Source of the DNA: Burkholderia sp. Ax-1719
GTDB lineage: Bacteria; Pseudomonadota; Gammaproteobacteria; Burkholderiales; Burkholderiaceae
DNA length: 64,000 bases
Assembly: GCF_011753055.1 (NCBI RefSeq)
Contig: NZ_VWWJ01000008.1
Coordinates: forward strand, 1 to 64,000
Reading direction: 5' to 3'
Part shown: positions 1 through 8,547 of the stretch, piece after piece
Layout of the letters: each line of letters begins with the position of its first letter
How positions within the stretch are numbered: position 1 is the first letter of the stretch
Program-made: the position numbers and the translations under genes
Notes under the pieces: generated by a model
What the model saw: the letters and a program-made list of their open reading frames with translations, nothing else
The model's database searches: none
Told to the model about the DNA's origin: nothing

Positions 1-299
1 TGACGGAAGCCATGCCGGTGGTGACGGTTGCGCCGAACGACGCGCTGCTCGAAAAGCTCAAGTCGAACATGCAGGAAGTGCGTGCGCGCGGCGGCCAGCT
101 GTACGTGTTCGCCGACGCCGATACGCACATCACGAGCGAAGAGGGCATCCAAGTGATCCGCATGCCGGAGCACTATGGCCAGCTCTCGCCGATCCTGCAC
201 GTCGTGCCGCTGCAGATGCTGGCGTACCACACGGCCAGCGCACGCGGCACCGATGTGGACAAGCCGCGTAACCTCGCGAAATCCGTGACGGTTGAATAG
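1..299 (+). CDS. glmS: Glutamine--fructose-6-phosphate aminotransferase, C-terminal end (partial)
   Basis: This is the last ~98 codons of GlmS; the frame is open to the left edge, so the gene begins outside the window. The enzyme makes glucosamine-6-phosphate from fructose-6-phosphate and glutamine, the first step towards UDP-GlcNAc for peptidoglycan, LPS and other glycans. The visible part belongs to the second SIS (isomerase) domain. It reads NDALLEKLKSN, then RGGQLYVFAD, and closes with the nearly invariant family ending PRNLAKSVTVE, which is the main evidence. It is followed directly by a polysaccharide locus on the same strand, about 30 bases before the next start. Confidence 0.96.
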   Translation, partial: TEAMPVVTVAPNDALLEKLKSNMQEVRARGGQLYVFADADTHITSEEGIQVIRMPEHYGQLSPILHVVPLQMLAYHTASARGTDVDKPRNLAKSVTVE

Positions 300-328
300 T
301 AATAGATCGCGCGTCAGGAAATGCCGAA

Positions 329-1525
329 GTGTGCGTCTTGATGCAAACAACTATAAATTCATTGACTCTCTCTGTGTCACGAGTTCTCCTGGACGTCACC
401 CGCCTGGTGACGCGCCTTTACGACGGCCTGCTTCCCACCGGCGTCGACCGTGTTGGCATCGCCTATATCGAGCGGTATGGGGAGAACGCGCACGCCGTCC
501 TGAGTGAGCGTGGCTTTTCAACGGTTCTATCGCGAAAAGACTCGCAGACCGCATTCGAAATGATTATTTCGGGTGCTCGCAAACGTTATGCAATTCGCAA
601 ACTCGTTGCGCGCGCTTGCATTAAGCATCTTCGTCCGCAAGACACCAACAAAGGTGTTCTCCTTCACACCAGCCATAACGGCATGGAGTTTCATCGCTAT
701 TACGAGGCGATGAAAAAACGCGGCTTGCGCTCGGTTTTCATGATCCACGACCTCATACCGCTGACCCACGCCGAATTCTGCCGCCCAGGCGTGGACGCCG
801 CGCACCGCAAACGCATCCACACCGCGCTCGCCCACGCTAACGGCCTGATTGCCAACTCGCAGGACACGCTTGACGTTCTCGCCGCCGAAGCGAAACAAGC
901 TCGCCTGCCCTTGCCCGCCAGCGTCGTCGCCCGTCTAGCACCGGCGATCACCACGCGCACGCCCCACCCCGCACCCATCGCACACCCCTACTTTGTTGTG
1001 CTGGGAACGATCGAGCCGCGCAAGAACCACTGGTTTCTACTCCAGGTTTGGCGCCGTCTGGTCGAGCGTCACGGAGCTGCTGCGCCGAAGCTCGTTGTGA
1101 TCGGTCGTCGCGGCTGGGAATGCGAGAATGCCATCGACATGCTCGATCGCTGCACTCATCTGCAGGACGCCGTGATCGAACTGCACGGCTGCTCCGACGA
1201 GGATCTGCGCACCTGGATGCAGAACGCGCGAGCCTTGTTGTTCCCGTCGTTCGTCGAAGGCTACGGCATGCCGCTCGTCGAAGCGCTGGCGCTTGGCGTG
1301 CCGGTGATTGCCAGCGATCTGGGCGTGTTCCGCGAAATCGCTGACGATATCCCCGACTATCTCGACCCGCTCGACGGTCCGGGCTGGCTTGCCAAAGTGG
1401 AAGCCTACGCAGCGCCCGACAGCGGCGCGCGTGCGGCGCAATTCGTGCGTATCCAACGCTTTAGCGCACCCAACTGGGCTGATCACTTCGCGGCCGTGGA
1501 TCAGTTCCTCGCCTCGTTGAACTAG
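329..1525 (+). CDS. GT4-family glycosyltransferase (GT-B fold)
   Basis: Predicted cytoplasmic retaining glycosyltransferase of 398 residues. The donor-binding half shows GTIEPRKN near residue 225 and the EGYGMPLVEA block near residue 309, the usual nucleotide-sugar site of GT4 enzymes. The N-terminal acceptor half includes a TGVDRVG segment often seen in mannosyl/rhamnosyl-type members. The start used is GTG 329, preceded by AGGAA at 316-320; ATG 341 is an in-frame alternative. It ends one base before the KpsC-like gene, so the two are probably co-transcribed. Donor and acceptor cannot be told from sequence; the neighbouring manC makes GDP-mannose or a derived sugar plausible. Confidence 0.85.
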   Translation: MCVLMQTTINSLTLSVSRVLLDVTRLVTRLYDGLLPTGVDRVGIAYIERYGENAHAVLSERGFSTVLSRKDSQTAFEMIISGARKRYAIRKLVARACIKHLRPQDTNKGVLLHTSHNGMEFHRYYEAMKKRGLRSVFMIHDLIPLTHAEFCRPGVDAAHRKRIHTALAHANGLIANSQDTLDVLAAEAKQARLPLPASVVARLAPAITTRTPHPAPIAHPYFVVLGTIEPRKNHWFLLQVWRRLVERHGAAAPKLVVIGRRGWECENAIDMLDRCTHLQDAVIELHGCSDEDLRTWMQNARALLFPSFVEGYGMPLVEALALGVPVIASDLGVFREIADDIPDYLDPLDGPGWLAKVEAYAAPDSGARAAQFVRIQRFSAPNWADHFAAVDQFLASLN

Positions 1526-1526
1526 C

Positions 1527-3545
1527 ATGAGCAGCCCGATGTCCCCGTCTTCGCCGGCCTTGTCTGCTATCGCGCTAAAGCGCGGTGTCCGCACGCTGGG
1601 CTGGCTCGCGGGACAATCCGGCGTCATCTGGTGCGACAGCGTCGTGGGACGCATCGCGCTCACCTTCGCCCGATTGACGGGGCGGCATTTCGAAGCTGCC
1701 TGGCAAGGTCCGCTATGGACGCGCGAGGAACGCCGAGCCATGCCGCTGGCGTGGTTTTGCGTCCCAGGCGCCGATGGTTCGCCGACCACGTTCGCCCGAG
1801 CCATCGACGATGCATTGCTATGTAATTCGCATGCAGGCACAGCGCCCGATGTCGCGCGCCTCATGGCGCGCGTTCGCGACACGCATGCGCTCGCCCCCGC
1901 TCACCGCACGCCGCGCGCCCCAATACAGACGCAATTCTCCGAGGCCGATGCCGAACGCGTGCTGCTAATCGACGAACGTTCATCGAGCACGCAAGACAGC
2001 CAAAGTGCACGCGCAAGACGCGCGGCATTCGAACAGATGGTGGCATCGGCACGAACCGCCCACCCGCGTGCGCAGTTCTGGCTGATCCGATCAAGCGTTC
2101 ATGGGCGCGGACGCTGGCTCTCGGAAACTATCGGCGCACTGCCGCCCGGCGTTCACCGTACCTCAGCCGACAGCACCGCTTGCGCCACGATCGATCAAGT
2201 CGACCGCGTCTACACCCTAGCCGCGCCCGAAGGTCTGCACGCCCTGCTGGCGAACGTGCCGCTGCATGTCTTTGGCGCGCCCTGGTATGCGGGCTGGGGC
2301 CTCACGCAGGACGAGCACCCGCAGCCAGCCCGGCAATCGCGCCCAACGCTCGCCGCGCTTTTCGACACAGCGTTTCTGCACTTCGGCCGCTACCTCGACC
2401 CGACGATGCACGCGCCAAGCACGCTCGACACCTTGCTCGACAGCCTCGAACTGCAACGCCGGGTCGCGGCGCGTTTCGAAGCGCTCGGAGACGTTGTCGC
2501 GGTGCGCTTTCAATGGTGGAAGCGTCCGTTCGCCACGCCGTATCTGGGGGCGGGCGGCCACACACTGCGCTGGGCATCTTCGGCAACCGGAATCGCACCG
2601 CACGAATGCGCTGCGCTCTGGGGCGCACGCAGCGCCGAAGGTCTTGTCGACGGCATGCGTCAGATCCGCATCGAAGACGGCTTCCTGCACTCGCTCGGCC
2701 TCGGTTCCGACATGAACGCGCCGCACAGCCAGGTGATCGATACTCGCGGGCTTTACTTCGACGCGAGCCGCCCTAGCGATCTCTCTGTGCTCCTCAATGA
2801 AACATCGTTCACGGAAGCCGAGTTAGCGCGCGCGGCGCGTCTGCGCGCACAGATCGTAAGCAGTGGCCTCACGAAGTACAACCTCGGCCGACGCAGTCCG
2901 CAGTGGCGCGCGCCAGTGGGAAAGCGTGTCGTTCTAGTGCCGGGCCAGGTGGCAGATGACGCCTCGATCCGCCTCGGCACCCGCGCCATTTCGACCGCCG
3001 ACGCCCTGCTAAAGGAAGTGCGCGCGCGCCGCCCGGACGCCTTCATCGTCTACAAACCGCATCCGGATGTGATGTCGGGCAATCGCAACGGACTGATTGA
3101 CGCGCATCGTCTCGCCGACGCTGTCGATACGGTATCCGATGTGCTTTCCCTGATCGAAGCGGCTGACGAGGTTCATACGCTCTCGTCGCTTGCTGGTTTC
3201 GACGCGCTGTTACGCGGCAAGGAAGTTCACGCCTACGGCATGCCCTTCTACGCTGGCTGGGGGCTGACGCATGACGCACTTGCCCCGCTGCCCTGGCGCG
3301 AGCGCACGCTCACGCTGGACATGCTCACGGCGGGTGCGCTCCTGCGCTATCCGCTCTACTGGGACTGGCGCCTGGGTATTTTCACGACGCCGGAAGCCGT
3401 CGCTGCGCGGCTCGCACCAGGTGCTGCGCGGCCGCTGCGGCCGGTCCGGGGCGATCGTTTGCGTTTCTGGCGCAAAGCGTGGCGCTGGACGCGCAACGCG
3501 CTCGCACATCTGGCCTGGCGCGTTGGGCAAAGTCGCAACGGTTAA
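1527..3545 (+). CDS. kpsC: Capsule polysaccharide protein of the KpsC family (two-domain beta-Kdo transferase)
   Basis: The 672-residue product is about the length of E. coli KpsC (~675). KpsC enzymes add the alternating beta-Kdo linker to phosphatidylglycerol on which ABC-exported capsules are built. Two homologous halves can be seen: the first carries PWYAGWGL near residue 251, the second KPHPD near residue 510 and MPFYAGWGL near residue 571, followed by the typical LLRYPLYWDW ending. The first ~95 residues are not recognisable. The gene starts one base after the upstream GT4 gene. The usual partner KpsS is not found in the window. Burkholderia homologues are called WcbA. The family is secure; the linker role here is inferred. 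Confidence 0.87.
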   Translation: MSSPMSPSSPALSAIALKRGVRTLGWLAGQSGVIWCDSVVGRIALTFARLTGRHFEAAWQGPLWTREERRAMPLAWFCVPGADGSPTTFARAIDDALLCNSHAGTAPDVARLMARVRDTHALAPAHRTPRAPIQTQFSEADAERVLLIDERSSSTQDSQSARARRAAFEQMVASARTAHPRAQFWLIRSSVHGRGRWLSETIGALPPGVHRTSADSTACATIDQVDRVYTLAAPEGLHALLANVPLHVFGAPWYAGWGLTQDEHPQPARQSRPTLAALFDTAFLHFGRYLDPTMHAPSTLDTLLDSLELQRRVAARFEALGDVVAVRFQWWKRPFATPYLGAGGHTLRWASSATGIAPHECAALWGARSAEGLVDGMRQIRIEDGFLHSLGLGSDMNAPHSQVIDTRGLYFDASRPSDLSVLLNETSFTEAELARAARLRAQIVSSGLTKYNLGRRSPQWRAPVGKRVVLVPGQVADDASIRLGTRAISTADALLKEVRARRPDAFIVYKPHPDVMSGNRNGLIDAHRLADAVDTVSDVLSLIEAADEVHTLSSLAGFDALLRGKEVHAYGMPFYAGWGLTHDALAPLPWRERTLTLDMLTAGALLRYPLYWDWRLGIFTTPEAVAARLAPGAARPLRPVRGDRLRFWRKAWRWTRNALAHLAWRVGQSRNG

Positions 3546-3746
3546 ATCGGGCCGTATATTGTGGCGCGAATCGTTCGGATAGAATGCTGAGCGACACGTC
3601 CGATACTGGACACGGGGAGTCCCGGGCGTGTGCCAAACCGCGCTGTCCGTCACATTGAAACGCCTTGACGGCAGCACCACCCGTCGCACCACGAACGAAG
3701 TTCCGCGGCGGCACTTTGTCGGCCGCACTCCGCGATCCAATCGATA

Positions 3747-5174
3747 ATGACCATTCATCCGGTAATTCTTTGCGGCGGAAGCGGTACCCGCCTGTGGCCG
3801 CTCTCGCGCGGCGGCTATCCCAAGCAGTTTTTGAATCTCGCAGGCGAGCGCACGCTCGTTCAGCAAACCGCACTGCGCGTGCGCGACATTGACCGCATGG
3901 CCGCGCCGATCATCATCGCGAACAATGACCAGCGTTTTCTGGTCGCGGAACAGCTGCGCGAAGCCGACGTAAAACCCGCGGCCATCGTGCTCGAACCGCT
4001 CGGCCGCAATACCGCGCCGGCCATCGCCGTAGCCGCGCTGATCGCACTGGGAAAGTCGCCAGATGCCCTTCTGCTCGTCTTACCGTCCGATCACGCGATC
4101 CAGAATGACGCCACCTTCGCGCAAGCGGTGCAAGCCGCGGCGCATGTAGCGAGCGATGAGTATCTCGTCACATTCGGCATTGAGCCGACGGAACCGCATA
4201 CCGGCTACGGCTACATCCGTTGCGGCGAGTCACTCGGTTACGATGTGCCGGCCTGGCGCGTCGACGCGTTCGTTGAAAAGCCGGATGCGCAGACCGCGCA
4301 GACCTTCCTCGCCGACGGTGGCTATCACTGGAACAGCGGAATGTTCATGTTGAAGGCGTCCACCTTCATGGAGGAGCTGCGTCGCTATCAGCCGAAGGTC
4401 GCTGAACAGGCGGAGGAATCGCTAAAGCTCGGGCGCGCAGACCACGACTTCCTGCGTCTCAACGAAGCAGCCTTTGCGGCTTGCCCGAGCATTTCGGTCG
4501 ACTACGCGGTGATGGAAAAGACCGACCGTGCAGCCGTGATTACCGCCAACGATCTGGGCTGGAGCGATATCGGCTCGTGGTCTGCACTCGCCGAGCTCGC
4601 GAAGACCGACGAAGCCGGCAATGCCGCACTGGGCGATGTCTTCCTCAACAATGTCGCAAACAGCTATGTGCGAGCTGAACACCGCCTGGTGGCCGCGATC
4701 GGCGTCGACGATCTCGTAATCGTCGAAACCGCCGACGCCGTACTGGTGGCCCATCGCAACAGCACACAAGATGTGCGTAAGGTCGTCGAGCATCTGACGA
4801 AGGCGAAACGCAGCGAGTCGGTCACGCATCCGCGTGTGGTGCGGCCTTGGGGTTCGTATGAAGGTGTCGATCAGGGCGAGCGCTTTCAGGTCAAGCGCAT
4901 CATCGTCAATCCCGGCGCGCAGTTGAGTCTGCAGATGCACCATCACCGCGCCGAACACTGGATTGTCGTGAAAGGCACGGCGCTTGTCACGAATGGCGAT
5001 CAGCAGATCATGCTCAGTGAAAATCAGTCGACTTATATTCCGCTTGGCGTGACGCACAGACTCGCGAATCCCGGACGAATTCCTCTCGAACTCATCGAAG
5101 TCCAGTCAGGCGCCTACCTCTGTGAAGACGACATCGTTCGATTCGAAGACAACTACGGCCGCATCGGTTCGTAA
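3747..5174 (+). CDS. manC: Mannose-1-phosphate guanylyltransferase / mannose-6-phosphate isomerase (type II)
   Basis: Bifunctional 475-residue cytoplasmic enzyme that makes GDP-mannose from mannose-1-phosphate and also converts fructose-6-phosphate to mannose-6-phosphate. The pyrophosphorylase signature GGSGTRLWPLSR with PKQF lies at residues ~10-28, FVEKPD is in the middle, and the C-terminal cupin isomerase domain has QLSLQMHHHRAEHWIVV near residue 391. It is separated from the KpsC gene by 200 bases and ends in a strong terminator, so it may be its own unit. A second manC paralogue lies at 16499-17947 on the other strand. No phosphomannomutase gene is present in the window. Confidence 0.95.
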   Translation: MTIHPVILCGGSGTRLWPLSRGGYPKQFLNLAGERTLVQQTALRVRDIDRMAAPIIIANNDQRFLVAEQLREADVKPAAIVLEPLGRNTAPAIAVAALIALGKSPDALLLVLPSDHAIQNDATFAQAVQAAAHVASDEYLVTFGIEPTEPHTGYGYIRCGESLGYDVPAWRVDAFVEKPDAQTAQTFLADGGYHWNSGMFMLKASTFMEELRRYQPKVAEQAEESLKLGRADHDFLRLNEAAFAACPSISVDYAVMEKTDRAAVITANDLGWSDIGSWSALAELAKTDEAGNAALGDVFLNNVANSYVRAEHRLVAAIGVDDLVIVETADAVLVAHRNSTQDVRKVVEHLTKAKRSESVTHPRVVRPWGSYEGVDQGERFQVKRIIVNPGAQLSLQMHHHRAEHWIVVKGTALVTNGDQQIMLSENQSTYIPLGVTHRLANPGRIPLELIEVQSGAYLCEDDIVRFEDNYGRIGS

Positions 5175-5181
5175 TCTCCCC

Positions 5182-5214
5182 AAAAGGGCGTTCAAAAAAT
5201 GAACGCCCTTTTTT
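5182..5214 (+). terminator. Rho-independent terminator after manC
   Basis: A perfect 13-base stem (AAAAGGGCGTTCA at 5182-5194 with TGAACGCCCTTTT at 5200-5212) encloses a five-A loop and runs into a T tract ending at 5214. It starts 8 bases after the manC stop codon. Confidence 0.9.
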
Positions 5215-5505
5215 CATCTCCGTCATCCCCGTTTAACCGTGTTGTGTATTGCTCACCACACCCCCTTAAGGCAAACGTTTCCGCTGGACACGTTGTAAAC
5301 GACTGTAACGAAATGATTAACGAACTATTTCCAAAACCTTACAGCGCATTCTAAAATCTTCGCCGGAATAAGCTTCCATGCCAGACGGATAAGCGCCGGC
5401 TCCGTCAGACTCGAATCGATCCGAGATCACTGCCAGCGCAGCAAAATTACGATCAGTTAGCGCGAGCGCCCAGTCGCAGCCGGGACGCGCAAACTAAAAG
5501 ACCAA

Positions 5506-6108
5506 ATGAAACGAGAGCCAATGCAGATCGTCGTTGAAAGCCCGACGAGCATCCAGCCATCGGACCGTGCACGCCTCAAGGGGCAGCGCGCGTTTGTCGT
5601 GTGGTTGACGGGAATTTCCGGCGCGGGCAAATCCACCCTCGCGAATCTGCTTGAACAGAGTCTGCACGCGCGTGGTGTGCATACCGCGCTGCTCGATGGT
5701 GACAGTCTGCGCCTTGGATTGAACAAGGATCTCGGTTTTTCCGATACGGACCGCGGCGAGAATATCCGACGCGCCGCTGAAGTCGCCAGACTGATGGTCA
5801 ACGCCGGTCTCGTGGTGATCGTCGCGACCATTTCGCCGATCCGCGCCGCTCGCGAATCCGCTCGCGCGCTCTTCGCTGAAAACGAATTCTTCGAAGTCTT
5901 CGTCGATGCTCCCCTCGATGTGGCGGAAGCGCGCGATGTCAAAGGTCTCTACGCGCTAGCCCGCCAGGGCACGATTCGCCAGTTCACCGGCATCGGTTCG
6001 GCTTACGAGCCGCCCGTGCAACACGACGTTCATGTGCAAACCGCGCAAATGAGCAAAGAACTCTGCATCGGCGCGATCCTGCAAAAGCTGCCGATCCACC
6101 CCGTCTGA
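5506..6108 (+). CDS. cysC: Adenylylsulfate (APS) kinase
   Basis: The 200-residue product phosphorylates APS to PAPS, the universal sulfate donor. It carries the P-loop GISGAGKST near residues 36-44, the LLDGDSLRLGLN block, the RRAAEVARLM helix and the FVDAPLDVAEARD segment typical of CysC. ATG 5521 (MQIVVES) is an equally possible start and has a purine-rich stretch before it. The gene stands alone: no CysD/CysN sulfate adenylyltransferase, sulfotransferase or other cysteine-pathway gene lies in the window. Its place between manC and a glycosyltransferase suggests a role in sulfating a polysaccharide, but this is inference only. Confidence 0.92.
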   Translation: MKREPMQIVVESPTSIQPSDRARLKGQRAFVVWLTGISGAGKSTLANLLEQSLHARGVHTALLDGDSLRLGLNKDLGFSDTDRGENIRRAAEVARLMVNAGLVVIVATISPIRAARESARALFAENEFFEVFVDAPLDVAEARDVKGLYALARQGTIRQFTGIGSAYEPPVQHDVHVQTAQMSKELCIGAILQKLPIHPV

Positions 6109-6274
6109 AATACTGCGTCCGTCGCCATTCACGCGCGACGGATGTGGGCGCCGGTCAGCGTCTCGATGGCGCTGCGCCGTCGGTTAGAATGCTGCACGCT
6201 GCAGCGAACCCGCTTTTTACAGCGCGTTTGCGCGCATCGCACGCACTCTGCCACGCATCCGGATCATCCCGCCT

Positions 6275-7420
6275 GTGAATTCCCGCGCCAAAGACAACGC
6301 CCTCCACATCGCCCTCGTCTGCAATACCGCGTGGGCGATTTACACCTATCGACGCGGACTTTTGCGCGCGCTTACGCAAAGCGGCGCACGCGTGAGCATC
6401 ATCGCGCCGCGCGATCGCACTTTCGAGCCGCTCGAACAGATGGGTTGCGAGTGCATCGATCTGCCGGTCGCCTCGAAAGGCACCAACCCGCTACACGATC
6501 TGCGCACGCTCTTCGCGCTCTTCAAGCACTATCGCGCGCTCAAACCCGACGTTGTCTTCCACTACACGATCAAACCGAATATCTACGGCTCCGTCGCGGC
6601 GTGGCTGGCGCGCGTGCCGTCGGTGGCGGTCACGACGGGGCTGGGCTACGTCTTCATCCAGAAGAGCCGCGCCGCGCAGGTTGCCAAGCGTCTTTACCGT
6701 TTTGCGTTTCGCTTCCCGCGCGAAGTCTGGTTTTTGAATCGTGACGACGAGACCGCCTTCCGCGAAGAGAATCTGCTTGCGCATCCCGAACGCGCGCGTC
6801 TGCTGCACGGTGAAGGCGTGGATCTCGAAGACTTCGCCTTTGCGCCGCTGCCCGAGCGCAGCGAATTTTCTTTCGTGCTGATCGGCCGTTTGCTGTGGGA
6901 CAAGGGCGTGGGCGAATACGTTGAAGCCGCGCGCCAACTGCGCACACGCTATCCGCAGGCACGCTTCAAGCTTCTCGGCCCGGTTGGCGTGGATAATCCC
7001 AGCGCGATCACGCGCGCAGAAGTTGCCGCGTGGGAGCGCGAAGGCGTGATCGACTATCTGGGCGAAACCGCCGACGTGCGGCCCTATATCGCCGATGCCG
7101 ATTGTGTGGTCCTGCCCTCTTATCGCGAAGGCGTGCCACGCACGCTGATGGAAGCAAGCGCCATGGGCCGCCCGATCGTGGCCACCGACGTGCCCGGCTG
7201 CCGCGAGGTCGTCGCCGATGGCGAAAACGGCGTGCTCTGCGAAGCGCGTGACGCCGCATCGCTCACGGCCGCGCTGTCAAAAATGCTCGATATGTCCCTT
7301 TCAGAACGCGAGGCAATGGCCGCGCGCGGCCGGAAAAAAATCGAGAAAGAATTCGACGAACGGGTTGTGGTACAACGCTACCGGGACTTGATCCGGGGCA
7401 TCACCGGATCGACCTTCTAA
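6275..7420 (+). CDS. GT4-family glycosyltransferase
   Basis: A 381-residue GT-B enzyme starting with GTG. It opens with a GT4-type Rossmann strand (HIALVCNTAW) and has HYTIKPNIYG around residue 91, a motif common in O-antigen and capsule transferases encoded beside galE. The donor site is the REGVPRTLMEA block with TDVPGCREVV near residues 283-310. Its stop is 28 bases before galE, so the two genes probably form one unit; a galactosyl or GalNAc donor would fit but is not proven. No strong ribosome-binding site precedes the GTG, so the exact start is uncertain. Confidence 0.87.
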   Translation: MNSRAKDNALHIALVCNTAWAIYTYRRGLLRALTQSGARVSIIAPRDRTFEPLEQMGCECIDLPVASKGTNPLHDLRTLFALFKHYRALKPDVVFHYTIKPNIYGSVAAWLARVPSVAVTTGLGYVFIQKSRAAQVAKRLYRFAFRFPREVWFLNRDDETAFREENLLAHPERARLLHGEGVDLEDFAFAPLPERSEFSFVLIGRLLWDKGVGEYVEAARQLRTRYPQARFKLLGPVGVDNPSAITRAEVAAWEREGVIDYLGETADVRPYIADADCVVLPSYREGVPRTLMEASAMGRPIVATDVPGCREVVADGENGVLCEARDAASLTAALSKMLDMSLSEREAMAARGRKKIEKEFDERVVVQRYRDLIRGITGSTF

Positions 7421-7448
7421 CTATATCGAGAGCATACGGGAATACAGC

Positions 7449-8480
7449 ATGGCAGCGATTCACTCCAAAGGCACGATCCTCGTCACGGGCGGCGCGGGCT
7501 TCATCGGCTCGCATACCTGCGTCGAACTGCTTAACGGCGGCTACGACGTGGTCGCCGTCGACAACCTCGTCAACAGCCGCGAGGAGTCGCTCGCCCGCGT
7601 CGAGCGTATTACCGGCAAGCCGGTCGCGTTCTATCACGCCGATGTGCGCGATGCCCAGGCGCTTACGCGCATCTTCGAAGCACACAAGATCACGGGCGTG
7701 ATCCACTTCGCCGCGCTCAAAGCCGTGGGCGAGTCAGTCGCCAAGCCCATCGAGTATTACCGTAACAACCTCGACGGCCTGCTCGTCGTGCTCGACGTGA
7801 TGCGCCAGCATGGCGTGAAGCAGTTCGTGTTCAGCTCGTCGGCGACGGTCTATGGCGTGCCCGAGCGTTCGCCCATCGACGAAACTTTCCCGCTTTCCGC
7901 GACCAACCCGTACGGCCAGTCCAAACTCATCGCCGAGCAGATCCTGCGCGACGTAGTCATTTCCGATCCGTCGTGGCGTATTGCCGTGCTGCGTTATTTC
8001 AACCCGGTGGGCGCGCATGAAAGTGGCTTGATCGGCGAAGATCCGGCCGGTATTCCGAACAACCTGATGCCGTTCGTCGCGCAGGTCGCGGTGGGCAAAC
8101 TGGAGAAGCTGCGCGTGTTCGGCGGCGATTACCCGACGCCGGACGGTACGGGCGTGCGCGACTACATTCACGTGGTTGATCTGGCGCAAGGGCATTTGAA
8201 GGCGCTCGATGCGCTGGTGGCGCGCGATGAGGGCTTCACGGTGAACCTTGGCACGGGTCGCGGTTATAGCGTGCTTGATGTGGTGAAGGCGTTCGAAGCG
8301 GCCTCGGGCAAGCCGGTGCCGTATGAGATCGTGGCGCGCCGCCCCGGCGATATCGCCGAGTGTTATGCGAACCCCTCGACGGCGGAAAAGCTGATCGGCT
8401 GGAAGGCGCAGTTCGGTATCGAGCGCATGTGCGTCGATCACTGGCGCTGGCAGGAAAATAATCCGCGTGGGTTTGAGTAA
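7449..8480 (+). CDS. galE: UDP-glucose 4-epimerase
   Basis: A 343-residue extended SDR enzyme that interconverts UDP-glucose and UDP-galactose with bound NAD. The NAD site TGGAGFIG is at residues 13-20, followed by the acidic VDNLVNS strand end; the catalytic YGQSK motif is near residues 154-158, with SSSATVYG just upstream. The length matches typical GalE (~338). It is the last gene of the plus-strand unit and ends in a bidirectional terminator shared with the convergent dehydratase gene. Dual UDP-Glc/UDP-GlcNAc specificity cannot be excluded. Confidence 0.95.
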   Translation: MAAIHSKGTILVTGGAGFIGSHTCVELLNGGYDVVAVDNLVNSREESLARVERITGKPVAFYHADVRDAQALTRIFEAHKITGVIHFAALKAVGESVAKPIEYYRNNLDGLLVVLDVMRQHGVKQFVFSSSATVYGVPERSPIDETFPLSATNPYGQSKLIAEQILRDVVISDPSWRIAVLRYFNPVGAHESGLIGEDPAGIPNNLMPFVAQVAVGKLEKLRVFGGDYPTPDGTGVRDYIHVVDLAQGHLKALDALVARDEGFTVNLGTGRGYSVLDVVKAFEAASGKPVPYEIVARRPGDIAECYANPSTAEKLIGWKAQFGIERMCVDHWRWQENNPRGFE

Positions 8481-8485
8481 GAAAT

Positions 8486-8521
8486 AAAAAAAGCGGCGGA
8501 TACAAATCCGCCGCTTTTTTG
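8486..8521. terminator. Bidirectional terminator between galE and the WbpM-like gene
   Basis: A 15-base stem (8487-8501 with 8506-8520) of the form A-run, GCGGCGGAT, short loop, ATCCGCCGC, T-run. The A and T tracts on both sides let it end transcription of galE on the plus strand and of the convergent dehydratase gene on the minus strand. Confidence 0.92.
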
Positions 8522-8547
8522 TGGGCTGTCCGCCCTCTTATTTCGCT

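Noticed and set aside
3546..3746. Promoter with TAGAAT box before manC, repeated before the GT4 gene at 6185
   Set aside because: The TAGAATGCTG word occurs at both places, but no -35 box lies at a suitable distance in either; too weak to annotate.
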